The notes: generated by a model not told the origin, from the sequence alone. DNA of 64,000 bases from Parus major (GCF_001522545.3 NC_031768.1:88286431-88350430); one strand, 5' to 3'; counted from the stretch's first letter, positions 11,046 to 25,140 are shown. Made by a program: numbers and translations.

Positions 11046-14000
11046 ATCCTAGTGGCAAGTCCAACTATTGCTTACGTGGTAAGGTAATATTAGGAAAGGA
11101 AAATATTTAATGTATTTTTAGCTTGTTATAGTATAGTTTGGCAGCTGAAAAACCAGGAAGCAAGCCAGGAAGCATACCCTGTAACCCACAGGACCTGTGC
11201 AGACCACCACCACTGCACCAGAGACAATAAAGCCCAGGGCATCCCTTAACTGTAGCTGTGCTCACAGGTTGATCTCAAAACCTAACAATTCATTACAAAA
11301 GGGTTTTTGAGCTCTGCATTGAGCCATGTGAAATAATAATAATAATACTGTTCATCTCTCCAGTAATTGCTGTAACAAGCTGACCCCTGGACTCAAAAAT
11401 AGGTGCAAAGCTAAGGTACAAACATGCTCTATTTTAATTTCTGGCTGCTGGGACAGCCCCCAAAGGCAAGGACAAACATGCTGGTATGGGGTCCTTGGAA
11501 CGGCTGGCACAAAAGAGCAAAAAATGCTGAGGTGGCTTTAAGCCACATGTCATTCCTCCCTCCAAATGTAAGACAATGAGGATATATCATGCTCACACCT
11601 CTTTGTCTCCTTGCTTTCAAGCACATGAACTGGGTGACAGGTGAGTAAATCACTGCTGTGTAAGAGCTGAAATCAGCATAAGCTATTGAACCTCAGATCC
11701 TCTGAGACTTTACATGGACGTGACTTGCCCCAGAGTTTCCTCTTCTCCCCCATCTGGAGCTTCGGTGCTCTGAGCTGCATGGTGTCATCTCATATCCTTG
11801 CATATTTATGAATTAGAATCTTTCAGATTTTTTGGTTTTTGGTGTTTTTTTGATAAACTGATACTTTAATTCTAGATCCTGCTGGTTTCGTCAAAGCTGG
11901 GTGAATATGTGACATTTCTGAATAAACATTTGAGGAAATGCAAGCTTTCCTTTTATCCCCTGAAATGTTTGTTGGGAAATTGCATGGGGTGCTACAGGAG
12001 ACTTTTGGGAGTAGATGTGTCCACTGCAGCTAAAGAGGAGGAGTGAATTCTTACTGCAAAGAGACAAGATGAGGGCAGCAAGAGTGGCCACGTGCCTAGG
12101 ACTGATGAGGAGCAGGCCATGGTTGTCCAGCCTGTGAGGAGAGAGAAAATAGTACTAAATTAAGATTCTTTCTCTGGTGATAGGAAAAAATAGAGTAGGT
12201 TCCAGTTACAGGAAGTTTAAGGATGTGCTGTAACTGTTTCCCTGTAGGAAATGTGGAATTCAGTTTTGATTTGCTAGAGACAAATAGGATCCATCCTACT
12301 GTAATAGGAAAAATAACATTTTCTGTTATCAGAAACAGCATCAGCAACATAAATATGGTGTCTTCCTTGCTTTCAAGCTAATTTTTTCTGTGTTATGGAT
12401 TTCTATAGATTTTTAGCTTTTCTTTTGTTACTTGGTAATATTTTTCATTTAATAAAAGTGCTACCTGACTTTTCCAAGATATTTTTGTCTATCAAATCCA
12501 ACTGAATTATTTGGCCAGATTAGAGATTTGACTGCTAAAAATAACTGTATAGATGTGATGATTTTTTTGGAGAGCGTTTAATTTACTGCCATATGTGCCA
12601 GTTTGGAAAAGTTAGCGTGTATTCTAAAATGAGGAGCTGTCTGATCTCAAAGCTGATAGCTCCCGTAAGGACAATCCCAGTATTACTCTGCAGAGTCTGG
12701 TTCCAGCACTAATTTATCCAGAGCTAAACGAATTAATGCAGTTCCTAAGAGGTACAAATCCTGAAAATATTGCAAAGTATATATACTGTCAGTAGTGATG
12801 GGGACAAAGGTAGCAAGGGCAATAGAGATTGCTTGGCAACCTGCAAGCATGCAAACAGGCTTCAGTCAAGAGACTTTAAGTTTTCTGCTCTAACTAAATG
12901 TTTATCCCGTTTTGTGGGGTGTTAAGAGCTAAGAACAAATTTCTCCTCACCCACCTTCTTCATACATTCAATTGTTTTACAGGTTTTTATCTCCCCCTTC
13001 TGTGCCTCTCAAAGTGAATAGCACCAATTGTTTAATTTCTCTTTTAGTGGGAACTTTTCCAGGTTCTTAATCATTTCTTTAAACACAAGTCTGCACAGAG
13101 TATTCCAGACAAATCCATGTGATACAATTATCTAAAGACATTACAATTTTTTCCACATTATCCTTTGTGCCATTCGACCTGCATCCTAGTGATTTGCTCA
13201 TTTGTTTGGCCCAAGCTTTATGTGGAGCAAGGGCTACACCGACACACCAAAATCGATACTTGGTGTGCTGGATGCAGCTGTTTCATGCAGGGATTGAATA
13301 ACTTTCTAATCTGCACAATGATAGGTTTCAGCTGGCACGCAAACTGGAGAGTTTGATGTCGCACCCAGCTGCAGATGCCTGGTGCAGCTGAATCTCATGG
13401 TCCATGAGCTTGAGTTGCACATGTTCCCATTGAAGGGCAGCACATCAACAAGTCCCTGCAGGTCTGTGACCTGAGTGGTCACCATGTTGTCCTATCAAGG
13501 GAAAGAACATGCTGCTTCTGTTAGTGAAATCCCCTGGCTTGAGAACAAAACCTCTCTTTTGGAGTGCATAATCCAAAAGTATCTGCAGCTTCGCAAGAGT
13601 GAACACCACGCTGGACAGCAATCACAGCAGATCTGCAGCCAGTTTTGAAAGAAAGAACTCTCCCCCGAGAAAAACCTTTGCACGAAATGCTCCAAAAATG
13701 GGAATCCAGGAGCAGGGGACCTTCTGGGGAGTGGTATCACCCACATTGCAGTCTGTGCTGCTAGTGAGAAAGGAGGCTTGGGGTTATTGAATGCATATGG
13801 CAGTGAGACGTGCGGAAAGCCAAGACTCTATTAAAGTCTTTAATTGGAATATATTTTCAAAATTTAGATTGAACCTCATCCAGATTCTCATTATTAAAAA
13901 TTTGTGGCTCAGTTTCTTGATTTTAAAAGGGAACATAAAAAGAAAAAAGAGGGAGAGGGAGAAAGAAAATCAGAGTTCCAGTAACTCTGCATTATGTCAC

Positions 14001-17000
14001 TAAGAGTAAAAAGAGCTATTGCTGGCTCATTTGTGATATCCAGTTTCCCACAGGATCTTGTGATGAGCAGATCACTATCAGTGACTGTAAGTTTTGCGAG
14101 AACATAGAGACTAAAAACGCACTGGGGCAATATTAGAAGAGTGATCAGTATCTAATCCCTCCTACAAAAGCTGATGACTTATCAAGGAGTGAAATCAAAG
14201 GTACCCTTGCAGCTGGTAGGAAGCAGCACCTCTGAAGCAGAATTTCAGGACCAAGTTGAGTCACATGCTATGATCTATCACTAGGCTTGCAGCACATAAA
14301 AATTCCCTTCGTCATTAAATTGCTGTTTTGACACATGCATACCAAATCCACAAGAGTCAAACATCTTGAACTTGACTGGTCAGCTCTGAAGGCAGCTTTC
14401 CTTTCAAATGGGCTCTTTCCTTGAATAAGAGCTTTTGCCAGGAACTCCACCAAAGGGTAGACACAGTAGATTTTACCCCTTCTTTATCAGCTTGAGCATC
14501 TGCATTGATCTTGGACTGGAGGCAGAGACTAGAGAGTCCACCTCTCAGAGGGTCTGAAAAACTGGCATTAATGGTTCTTGAGATTAGCAAGGGTTCTGGA
14601 GGGAATAGGGGTGTGTTCCTTGCTGTAAGACAGCTGGTGCTGTCTCTAGAGCAGCATGCATGTACAAACTGATTGAGTACAGGTCCTGCTCTCTCCTTCT
14701 GAGAGGGTATTATCCTAACTCTGCAGTCTTGTGTCGAAAGGACAGGCACAAAAAGCTCCCTCCCCTAGGTGTGGAAGAGATTCCAACTTCTCATTTATGG
14801 CTGGAAATGAACAATGTTTTCTTGCAGTAATGATGTTTCCAGACAGACCCTAAGTCTGCAGGGGCTATCAGCAGATGCCAGACAGATACCCCGAGCTGAG
14901 GTGTTGCTGCTTTTCCAGCTTCTCTGTCTGTAAACATTACCCTTTCTGGGCAGGCATCACTTCTGTCTTGCCAAAGTTTGTCTGTTCTGCCTGTAACTTA
15001 TTCAGTATAATACTCTTCCCCCATGGAAGAGCTGCTCTGATGCACCCATATGAAAACAAAACCCTGAATACACAAATGTGTAGTGGTGTCAAGTGGAAGG
15101 AAGACTGAGCCCTCCAGAACTTCATCAGAAGGCAGCACAGGTGCCTGGAGGCAGGAAGAAGGAAATAACTGCTAAGATCCTTTCAGCTTTATCTGATATC
15201 CTAGATCCCCAAATCAGCGTCTCCCAAAAGAGTGGAGCTGCTTTTGCCCAGGGAGGTTGAACCACCTACAAATTCATCTGACTGGTCCCTTGCCTCCCAA
15301 AGGTAGCCGTCAGTTCTGTCAGCAATGCCACCAGGATAATCTGGATGCTGCTTCCCTTTTGAAAACAATTGTAAACAGTCTAGGCTACTGGCAGAGGTCA
15401 GATAGCTGGGTGTGGACTCAATTATCTGCTTGATTCTTTTGACCTTGAAGAGAAGATTGGAAACAGAGAAGCTGTTGCCACAGCTATTGGGATCAAGTGA
15501 TGGTTTCTGCTGCATGCTTCAAATGGCTCATAGATTGCCTCATTTAAACAAAGCACCAGGGAACAAACTGTTCCAGCTTCTTCTAGGTTGAGCTGCAGTT
15601 TTCTTTTAGAGAAAGGGCAACAAAACAAAAGTTTCTTCACTGGAAATTAAAATGCCCTCCCAGATGTGACACAGAAAAGTGGAAGTCAAAGTCTGTGCTG
15701 CTTCCTGATGACCTGAAAGAAGCCTGAAGTGCTCTGTTACTCCAAAGGTGTTTACCCTGAGTTCCAGTGACTGAAGCCTAAGTCTCTGTTACCTGATGAG
15801 TGGTGATCAGATTTCACATGAATGACTAGAGGTGGGGAATGATACTTTTAAAATCTGCAGTCTCCTAAGAGTAGTACATAATTTTCTTATTACTAGAAAA
15901 TTACCTTTTCCTTGAACTTGCCACAGTACTTTGATGTTTTTCCTCAGCTGGTGCTCTGGATATGGATGGGAATGGAAATCACATATCCTGAATCATATTT
16001 TTTGTCCACATTAGAAAAAAAAGGTTGGTTTTTACCATTAGATCTTGAAAACATTTTATCTTGGAGGATGACCGAAGCAAGTTTTATCTCTAACTTTCTG
16101 CCTGCTCAGTTTGCCTTGCAGAAATTTGTAAGATGTAAAGGGAAGTAAAGTGTTATTCTGAGTTGTTCTAGATCTACCATTAATTCCAATGATTCTTGTA
16201 GTTTGAGGCAAATTTATTAAAAAAGTACTTCTCTATAATTTGCTAACCTTAAACAAAATTTCCTGTTATTCCTCACTTTTGTGCCATACAGTACATACTT
16301 TCCCCCTTAAATCTATTGCTGTAATTATCTTTTTTTTTTAATGTACTCTGTGAGCTGTATCCCAAAGAACTACAAAGCACTCTTTATGTTTCCTTTACAA
16401 CCCAGCAACTTGGCACGCAATAGGTTTTGAGTCTCATTTGGGCCTTTTAAAGATTTTACCAGCGGATTCATAATTTGATAATTGGCCAAGGGCTCTAGAG
16501 AGAAAAAAGGCAGCTACACTCTGTGAAGAGAGAAATGGCTCTCATTCCCATGGAAGTGGGAAGTTTTCATTCCTAAAAATAGGGAAGGAGGGAAGAGAGA
16601 GTCCAGCATGTCACAGACCAGGTGGCCCTGCACTTTCTTAGTGAGAAGACAAGGAACAAGCATCAAAGCTATTTAGTTTTCCAAGGTGGTGAAGAGGGAA
16701 CTCAGAGGGGTAGTAACGGTGAATCTTCCAGTCCTTCTGAAGGTTTTAGGTTTGAATTTTGGAAAGCTAGGAATGAGAGCAGAGACCTTGGGCTGCCAGT
16801 TGTACTTGCAAGGAAAAAGTTGCCATGGTAGGTGAGAGCAGAAGTGACACCTGATATTGTGGCATTCAGATGTCTGAAGACATCAAGCAGGACTGAGGCA
16901 TGTGCTGCTTGAAGCAGAAATGGATCCAGGTTTGTGCTACGCCTGGCTCCAAAAGGACATGAGATCGGATAGTTACAGTGGCACACTCTGGCCTCATAAT

Positions 17001-20000
17001 CTATCAGTCAGACCACCTGGCAATCTGCACAAACCCTCCCTCCTGGCCTCATTACTCCCTTGGATTCCTATCCTTGGGCAATTAACAAATTTAAATTTTA
17101 TTCTGTGACTAAAGGTGAAGTAACTTGGAAGGCAGAGAGTACATTTCATATGCCATACTTAGTGTGCATGTGTGTACTCTTGCACTGAATGGAAATGGGA
17201 TTTACCTTTTTGTTCAGTTTTGTTTTCCTGCTTATATGCCATTACATTTACTGTTGTATCCGAGGATAGAACACTGCAAAACACTGGTAAGAACTGCTCT
17301 TTCCCATGCTTTAGAAGACCCTGTACATATATGTCCAAGACTGTAGAGTCCTCACAAAACCCAGACCTTTCAGAAATGACCTGGAGTACATCTGCATGGA
17401 CAGGCTCCTCTGTGCTCCTTGCTGGCCAGACACATGCCAGCTCCTGGCCAGCTCCATTTGGAAAGCTGGAGAGTTACATTATCATGGCTCTGTGCCCATG
17501 TGAATATAAACTATCTCTCAGGACGGCTTATTTCCTCAAGTTAAGTGCCAGGAGGAGAGTTGTGAGCCAGGAGAATGACTAGTGGCCACAGCCCCTTTTT
17601 CCTGCACCCCGAGGTGCTAGGACACATGTCTATCACATGATGAAGATGCCAACATCTTGGGCAGGTGTCAGAAGAAGGGCTGTTGCTCCACCAGGACATG
17701 AATGGGTGAGGTTGTGCACCTCTCAATCAGGTCCTGTTCACATGTGGAGGTGGAAGGAGATGGCCTGGCTGAGGCTGTGGGCTGGACTCTGTCCTGTGGG
17801 CTCCACATGGCTTCCAGGGCTGGCCATGCTGACCCCGTGGTTTGTGTCTGGCCAACAGCTAAACTGGCTTGTAAGTGTGAGTTCCAGCTCTGAGAAGCAC
17901 TTGCACTCAAAGAATAACTTTGTGCTGCCTGACCCACCAAAACCTAAAATATTAAGACAAACCCTCTTGCTGTTCCCGTCCTTGTTAGAAAGTAAGGCAC
18001 TAACTCGAGGACATGCAGCCACATCTGTTGCAATGTGACAGTGAATACCAGGTCACCCGTGTGTGACACCAGCCATGCTGAGAACTGCAGGCTGTTACCA
18101 AGTTTCCCAAACTTCTCTAAAGCTCTTGTCTGTCTGGTGAGACTGCCATTGCACAGGATATGGCATTCACGCTCAGGTATGTTGTGCTGACGGCAGCTCT
18201 GCACTGAGCAAGGACTTCAAGGACCAAGAGGTTTGTACGGAGGCACTGCAGGTGATGGTAGCATCCAATGCCTGGAAACATTAGCCTGGAAAATATACTG
18301 CAGTGGAGTCCAAAGTTTGATTTATGTGTACCTTTCAGATAAAGGAGGTTGGATAAGTTGTGGGTCAAGTGAATAGTATGGTGTCATTTATAAGAGAGAT
18401 CCCAGAAAATTTTCCATGCACAATTGCCTCAGACTCCCTTGGCACTGATGCTCTCCCCACTATTTTGCTGCTGCCAGAAAGCTCCTTTGGCTAATGCTGG
18501 CTGCTGGCAGATGTGCTTTCCATCTACACTCTACATGACCTGCCTTCTGTGGAAGAGGTCCCTGTAGCATTTCGGTTGCCTTGGCATGCTGAATGATTCC
18601 AGAATATTCCAATCCCTCATTTTAAGACACATCATACCCATGGACTGTGTATGTTTGGGCTGCAGTTTGCCCTGCAATTGTCCTTAGCACAAGCTCTAGG
18701 TAAAAGCAAAAGCAAGGGTTTATTTGGAACATACAGGAAGTCAGCACCATTACTGAGGCTTAGATGGACACATGTGGCAGGAAGGAAATACCAGTCATAA
18801 GCTACTTAAGATGACAATTTAATGGCCTTCTTGTTGATACCAGAGGAAAAGCTGTAATTTCTTCTCTAAGCCTTTTGGGCATGTATCTGACACTGGTGCA
18901 CAGACAGCATTTCTATTTGGTGTCACAAGAGGAAACACTGACAAGAAGAGGAAGGTTTGCCTTTCTATCCCACCCTTTTTTCATGGTCTCCCCGTCTTCC
19001 ACCATGATTTCATTCTTCTTTTTTCCTACTTCTCCGTCCCAGTTTGCAAATTTTGACTTCCCTTGCACTTGATCGTTCTCCAGTTCCCCTCTTTGAAAAT
19101 GCCTCTGTCCTTTTGATATGGTGAACTTGGTTATTACTTGTATGCCCAGAGAACAAGCTCCTTTCAGGATGACAGCATTTCTTTGGCTAAGCCCTGGACA
19201 GAACAGCAGGACACTGTGAGGACAGGCACTTTCACCTGCCATGTGGGGCAGGATTCAGATACAAAGGAGGGGGCTTTGAAATTCTGAGCCTTCTATTTTA
19301 TACAAATGTGACTCGATAACTGCACATATGTGAGACCAATATCTGCAGAGCCAAAAAATTATCTTCTGGGAGCTGCTCAATATAGTAATTAATCACTCTG
19401 TAATCATGGTAAGTGTGGAGGTGAGAGGTACTGTGACATTGCTGGCAAATTATTGTGGTGTTGGCAACTATTTCCAGGGAAATGGTTGGTAGACAAAAGG
19501 AACAGAGGACAATTATTGAGGGACTAATTTTATTCTTGCTTAAATGTGGTTTCAGTTGACTTAAGCCAGACCTAAGGTAGTTTTGTGTATCAGTTTAACT
19601 AGATTGGTTTGTATCCATGCCTTCCATTAAAATGACACACACATCTGTGTATCCAAGACTGTGGTATGGTGTGGATATATTTCCTGGGCTTGCTGCCATC
19701 TCTAGGGAGATTTGGCTGACTTTGTAACAACTACAGACCAAGTAATAACTCCACAAAAGTCCAGGTTGTGTTTGGCCCATACTGCCAGCAAAGATGGCTA
19801 AGAAATGTCCTTCAGAGCAGAGCGGAGCTGGTCCAAAGAGAATGAGCTGAGACAGGCCTTGCTTTGAATTATTTCCTGTTCCACTTAAAGGTGTAAAGAT
19901 TACTCTGCAAATTATCAGGAACTTCCTGCTTTTGCATTATGCTCCATTGCAGCAGAAGTGTGGTGTGTCCTTGGTGTGTCCTGTGCTTGTGGTTGGCATT

Positions 20001-21749
20001 GGTAGCAAAGCATTCTTGAAAGAGAGTTGTCAGTTTGGTATTTGCTCCCCTTGATAGATGTCCTACCTCCTCATCATTTTGAAGTTACAGAGAAAAAGAG
20101 AAGTATTTTTTACTCTGTTTCCTAACTGTTGTGTTGTCACTTCAGGGTTTTCCTGTTGGCCTGCAAAAAGGGATTATTCAAAGCTGCATCACTCAATCCC
20201 TCTATGTAGGTGACCTGAAATGTGCAGTTCTCAGTTTTTAAGCAACCCTTGAAACTACTATCAAGCAAAACTTACTCTTTGTGTAGCCAAAGCATCAGTT
20301 ATGGGTACAACTGTATCGTTGCTTCTCGGCAGAATAAAATCTAATTCCTGAGGTAACTGGTGTGTACAATTTTCTCCTGCTGAGTTGATGGAGTTTAACT
20401 CTGGGGCAAAGGAAGACTGAAATTAAGACATTGTATTTAGTAACTTATTCTATGTATTCTATTTCAATCAGATAATTAAATACTCATACATATATGCATA
20501 AGCATTTTTACTTATTCTCCAGGCACTGTCAGCAAGGGACTCGCTGCAGTTTGTTCATGAAATAAATGGTGTAAAGAGTAAAAAGCAGGATTACTGTGGG
20601 TTAAATACATCTCACTTTGTGCTGTATTTGTTTTGTGATTATTTGCCCTCCATATTTTAGGCTTGGATAACTGCAAGATGATACATGAGTTCAGCTGTCT
20701 GCCTGTTCTCCCTGTTAGAGGTTGTGCTCTTTACAGCAGGGATAACAAAAAATAGTATCTGTGGTTGTGTTCAGTCTCACCTTCATCAGCAATTTGAACT
20801 AAAACAGTCTGCAATGGAACTACTTGTACAGAAACCAACCTTCCCTTCTGCTGGCCCTGCTGCAGTATTGACAACCTTAACAGAGAGACAGGGAGAAAGG
20901 CTGGAGGAGGTACCATCTTTACCTACCACAGCCAAAATAGCTCGAGGTTGTCTGACAGAGACATTAAACAAACCAGGGAAGTGTAGCCTTTAAAATAAAT
21001 GCTAAATTAGAAACTTACACAACAAGCCTTTGAACTCTGGAGCTAAAATATGTGAGCAAGTTTGAGCATTTCAGTATTGTCAAGAAGTGAATGCAGAGTC
21101 CATGGTGGCATTTGAAAATTCAATTTCTCTCAGCTGCTTTAATGGAAATTTGATGCAATGCTTCTCTTTTATGCTTCTGGATGAATGACAAAAGGAGTCA
21201 GTAGCTCAGCAATAACTGGTAAGCATTCCTCCCCATTGCTGGTAATGGGAATGCCTGCTTTGACTTCGCAACACAGAAATTTGCCTTTTGTTAGTGTTTC
21301 CTGGGTCAGCAGCAATCACTCCAGGCTGTGCTTATCCAGTGCAGTTTTCCTTCATTTTTCTGAATCTGGGTTCAAAAGAAAGTTAAATTAAGAAAATCAC
21401 AATTATTATTAATTGTCTTAACATTACATTTTTACTACCCATTCTGTTTCACACTAGATGTGCCAGAAAGTCAGATATAATCTTGCTTTCATTCTCACAT
21501 CATATACTGACACAGAAAACATCTTTCTAGTGCATCTTTTAACCACTAGCACCACCTATTCTCTTTTCATCAAGCAACACTGCCTTTTTTTTATTCTTTT
21601 TTAATTTTTTTTCAGCAGACCTAGACTGGTCTCAAAATCCTGCTGGACTTTTTTCCATAAGGTGATACAAGAAAAAACTTGTCCCTTATTTTTGATCCTC
21701 TGTGTGCAGTCTCTGCCTTGGTGAAATTTCATCTGCTCATTCAAATACT

Positions 21750-21785
21750 AAGTCCCTTTGCCTCTTTTCAAGTCCCTTTGCCTCT
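21750..21785 (+). repeat. Duplicated 16-mer
   Basis: AAGTCCCTTTGCCTCT occurs at 21750-21765 and again at 21770-21785, an exact tandem copy with a period of 20 bp. Confidence 0.85.
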
Positions 21786-22968
21786 CATCTGTAATCTTCT
21801 ACCTTGCTGGAAATGCTGCCTCCCAGTTCCTCTGGGTCTGTGTATTCCCTGGTCAAATATTTTCACCAGAACTTCTTTGGTCCTTTTACAAGTCTCCAGT
21901 GCTGGTTGCCCTAATGCAGAAAGGGCATTTCACATAAAGAGAATAATAAAATGAAAATAAAAGGTTTCACATCTGAAAATGGAATTCTTTTAAGCACAGA
22001 ACTGATTTTCCCAGTTCTTCAAGGAAGCGTCCTCCAATTCAGAATGTTGACTATAAATAATCACTTCTTAAGCTCAAAACTGTGCTATCATCTTTTTCAT
22101 AACACTTACTTTTGATTTGCTACCATTCTTGATAGTATTACACAGTATTATTTTCCCAGGTCAGAACATGTGAACATCCCTGCTGTGCAGAATGGTCAGT
22201 TCCATCATTCATAGCATAAATATTGTATAATGTGCTGATACTACTGACATGCACATATATCAATATTTTGTTAATGTCAGTGGTACAACATATGGAATCC
22301 CTTTTAAATTTTAAGCACACAACTGAAAATTCACATTCCCTTTCTGCCCTCTATGGAGCAGGATACAGCTTGAAACTGTGTCCCTTCATTTTAGTGTTAC
22401 TCCTGGCTTGAATCAGCACCACTGCACCATGAGCCAGCTGACAAAAATGCTGAGTGGTGCAGAAAACACTTTCAGCCACTTCCCACTGCAAGCTCCTGAG
22501 CAGATGATAAAGAGATAAAGGTGATGAAGTTTGCAGTGGGACCATACAGTTCACTGACTGGTGGTCTTCCTGCAGACCAGGAGAGAGGAGAAATTGCTTT
22601 CTCTTTTTTTTTTTTCCCCCTAGACAAACTTGCCTGGAAATGGCAGATCTCTAGACTGATGTAGCCATCCTTGCTCGCAGCTTTTCCCAATGCCTTTGGT
22701 TACTCTGTGGCAGGCTTGCTTCCCTCTTCCATTTTAAAAGGGAATGAAACATCTGTTGAAAAACAAAGTCCTAACAAAAAAGCAGAAGGAAAGAACAAGG
22801 GATGCTACTAACAAAGTGAGGACTCTTGCCAAGAAAGGCTGAGTTTTCCACTGGCCATTTTACCAGCCTTGCTTCTTTATTGAACTAAGCTGGCTTTCAG
22901 TGAGGCCATCTCATGTTGCAGATGTGGTTCTGGGTGCTGAACATCCTCCCATGTGTTTTCTTTTGCAG

Positions 22969-23753
22969 GAGGCAGCACAGGAACGTCCCCGACCACCTCC
23001 AGCACGGGGACCCCATCACCATCCGCTTCTTCTCACCTTCTCTCTCCATCCTGCTCTCCTCCAGCCTTCCATCTGGCCCCCAACACTTTCAATGTTGGCT
23101 GCCGGGAGAGTCAGCTTTGCAACCTCAACCTGTCTGATTATCCTCCTTGTGCCAGAAGCAACATGGCAGCACTGCAGAGCTACCCAGGGCTGAGCGACGG
23201 GGGCTACAACCGGCTGCAGAGCAGCACCGCTTCTGCCTCGCAGCCCTCCGAAACCTTCATGCCTCAGAGGACTCCCTCCTTGATCTCAGGAATGCCGGCT
23301 CCTTCCTCCCTGCCCAGCAACAGCAAGATGGAGGCGTACAGTGGCCAGCTGGGATCTTTCCCCAGCTCCCAGTTTCAGTATGTCATGCAAGCAGGCAGCC
23401 CTGCCTCCACCTCCTCCTCTTCACACATGTTTGGGGGTGGCCACATGCAGCAGAGCTCCTACAATGCCTTCTCCCTGCACAATCCCTACAACCTCTACGG
23501 ATACAATTTCCCTGCTTCCCCCAGGCTGGCGGCGAGCCCAGAGAAACTCACCACCTCCCAAAGCACTTTACTCTGCTCTTCCCCATCCAGCGGGGCCTTT
23601 GGAGAGAGGCAATACCTTTCCACTGGGATGGATCACGGGATGCACATGATCAGCCCTCCCTCCAGCAACCAGCAGACGGCCGCCGCCTGTGACAACAGGC
23701 AGTACGGAGCTGTTCAGGGCTCCTCCTCACAGATGTCTGTGCACATGGTCTAA
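22969..23753 (+). CDS. TBX15: TBX15 terminal coding exon: C-terminal Ser/Pro-rich regulatory tail
   Basis: The last coding exon is 785 nt, enters in phase 1 and stops at TAA 23751-23753, giving about 260 residues. The acceptor is ttttgcag at 22961-22968. The tail opens with GSTGTSPTTSSTGTPSPSAS, a Ser/Thr/Pro-rich stretch. A Cys-containing block follows (NTFNVGCRESQLCNLN and LSDYPPCARSNMAALQSYPG, about 23080-23190), then a Gln/Ser-rich middle. A conserved block, YGYNFPASPRLAASPEKL, lies at about 23497-23550, and the protein ends SSSQMSVHMV. The YGYNF...LAASPEK block and the ...HMV end are shared with TBX18, and the intervening sequence matches TBX15. No T-box residues remain here, so this is the regulatory tail. 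Length and order match amniote TBX15, with no frameshift or internal stop. Local GC is clearly higher than in the introns. An ATG at 22953 is upstream of the acceptor and intronic, so it is not a start. Confidence 0.98.
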
Positions 23754-24979
23754 CAAGCCATGCCTCTCCTTGGCATCGAAGGCAGCTGGACCTTCATCGT
23801 TCCCAGTGGATGGGTGAACCCATCCCAGTACTCTTTTGCCTTCAAACTTATAGCGGAACTAGTATTTTAACGATAAACAAGAACATAAGCCATCTAGGTG
23901 TGTGCCCCAGAACCTTCTGGAGAGCCTCGACTGACAGCCAATTGCAGCTTGTTGTAGCCCAGGGCCGCCTCTAGATTGGTATGGAACATCTGCTTTTTCT
24001 GGACATTGCAGAGAGGAGGGCATGATTTCAACGAGAAGCTGGAGAGAAGCAGCTGAATTTACTGTTCATGCATTAACTTTAAGCAGTGTGAGCTTTCAGT
24101 GTGGAGGGACCCATTCCTTGTGTTGTCTTCTCCGAGTGTCGAAGAAGAGCAGTCTCCCAGGGCTTCATCTTCTGAAGCTGCACTGCCCATAGCTCTAAAG
24201 ACCTCCTCCTTCCCAGACAGTTTCTCACTGCCAGAGTGCCTCAGCCCTTTTCTGAAACCAGCAAGGCCCATGGGTCCTTATTCCACTGTAGCACAGCAAT
24301 GGCACTGCTGGGCTGGAGCTTCTGAAGAGGAAGAAGTTTCTAATTTTCACCACGGCTCTGCCCAACTGGCTGTTTCTTTATGAAGGCTGAGCTCACCAGC
24401 ACCCAACCTGCAGATGGAGATGGGAGAGAGAGGAGAAAGAATATTTTTAGCTCACAAATGAGCCTCAGACAGAAGTGGGGATGGAACTTTGGAAAGATGA
24501 ATGGTGGGAGTGGGCTCAGCTCCTGTTGACTTGACTGGAAGTAATGCAGCAAAACCGAATGGATGACAGCCTTTGTGGGGAATGTGTCTCCCACAGCACT
24601 CATCCCAGTGGGAAGAAACTGTCCAGACTGAGCTCATGGGGAAGAGCAGTGAGAAAAGACAGCTCTCCAGGAGTGCAGCTGCCCTTGCATGCAAGAGTTG
24701 CCATAGAAAACCATTAGCATTTCAGAAACAGTGAGGTTGAGTATTTGCCAACTTCCACCTGCCACATGGTCTCTGTTTAACCAAATAGATCATTGCCTTT
24801 TAACATCTTTCTTTTCTGTTTTTTTTCTTGGTTTTTTTTTCTTTTTTTTTTTTTCTCTTCAAATCCTTTAAAAATAAGAAAACAATTGTAGCTTGGTGCA
24901 AGCTATGCATTTAAGTTGTGTGAAAATGCAAATACCAAGTAACAGAATACAGATATTATTGAGAGTTGTTGTGAGGTGT

Positions 24980-24987
24980 TGTAGATA
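24980..24987 (+). promoter_or_regulatory. Pumilio-type element (TGTAGATA) in the TBX15 3' UTR
   Basis: TGTAGATA fits the UGUANAUA consensus bound by PUM1/PUM2. It sits about 155 nt before the main poly(A) signal in an AT-rich stretch, five bases ahead of a TATTTAT AU-rich motif. Position near the 3' end and AU-rich context favour function, but an 8-mer like this can also occur by chance. Confidence 0.4.
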
Positions 24988-25140
24988 AATGTATTTATAT
25001 GCCTAGTGGGGTATTCAATATTATGAATATAAAAGAGGGCAATAAAAATGGTATGTAAAATATGTATGAAGAAAAAGCTGTATAAAGATTTGCCCTATGC
25101 ACGGAACTCTGTTTCTAAGTGCCAAGCACAGAAAGCGCTA

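Larger units (their letters stand above)
9560..22968 (+). other. TBX15: TBX15 last intron, 13.4 kb
   Basis: This intron separates the linker exon from the terminal exon. It contains a minus-strand exon-like segment (10340-10871), a palindromic GATA site (11033-11045), a unique-looking AT-rich block (12460-12800), a 16-mer duplicated at 21750 and 21770, and a T run (about 22604-22615). No plus-strand coding exon fits between the two TBX15 exons, which join in phase directly. Confidence 0.85.

Noticed and set aside
22953..22968. ATG at 22953 as a start for the terminal exon frame
   Set aside because: It lies in the pyrimidine-rich end of the intron, upstream of the ttttgcag acceptor, and the exon joins in phase to the preceding one.
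23341..23649. 102-codon frame in the terminal exon
   Set aside because: It is a third-frame shadow of the GC-rich TBX15 coding sequence.
2453..23753. TBX18 rather than TBX15
   Set aside because: The post-T-box linker [16 protein letters not shown] and the [11 protein letters not shown] string, and the long Ser/Thr/Pro tail before the Cys block, match TBX15. TBX18 differs at these points.
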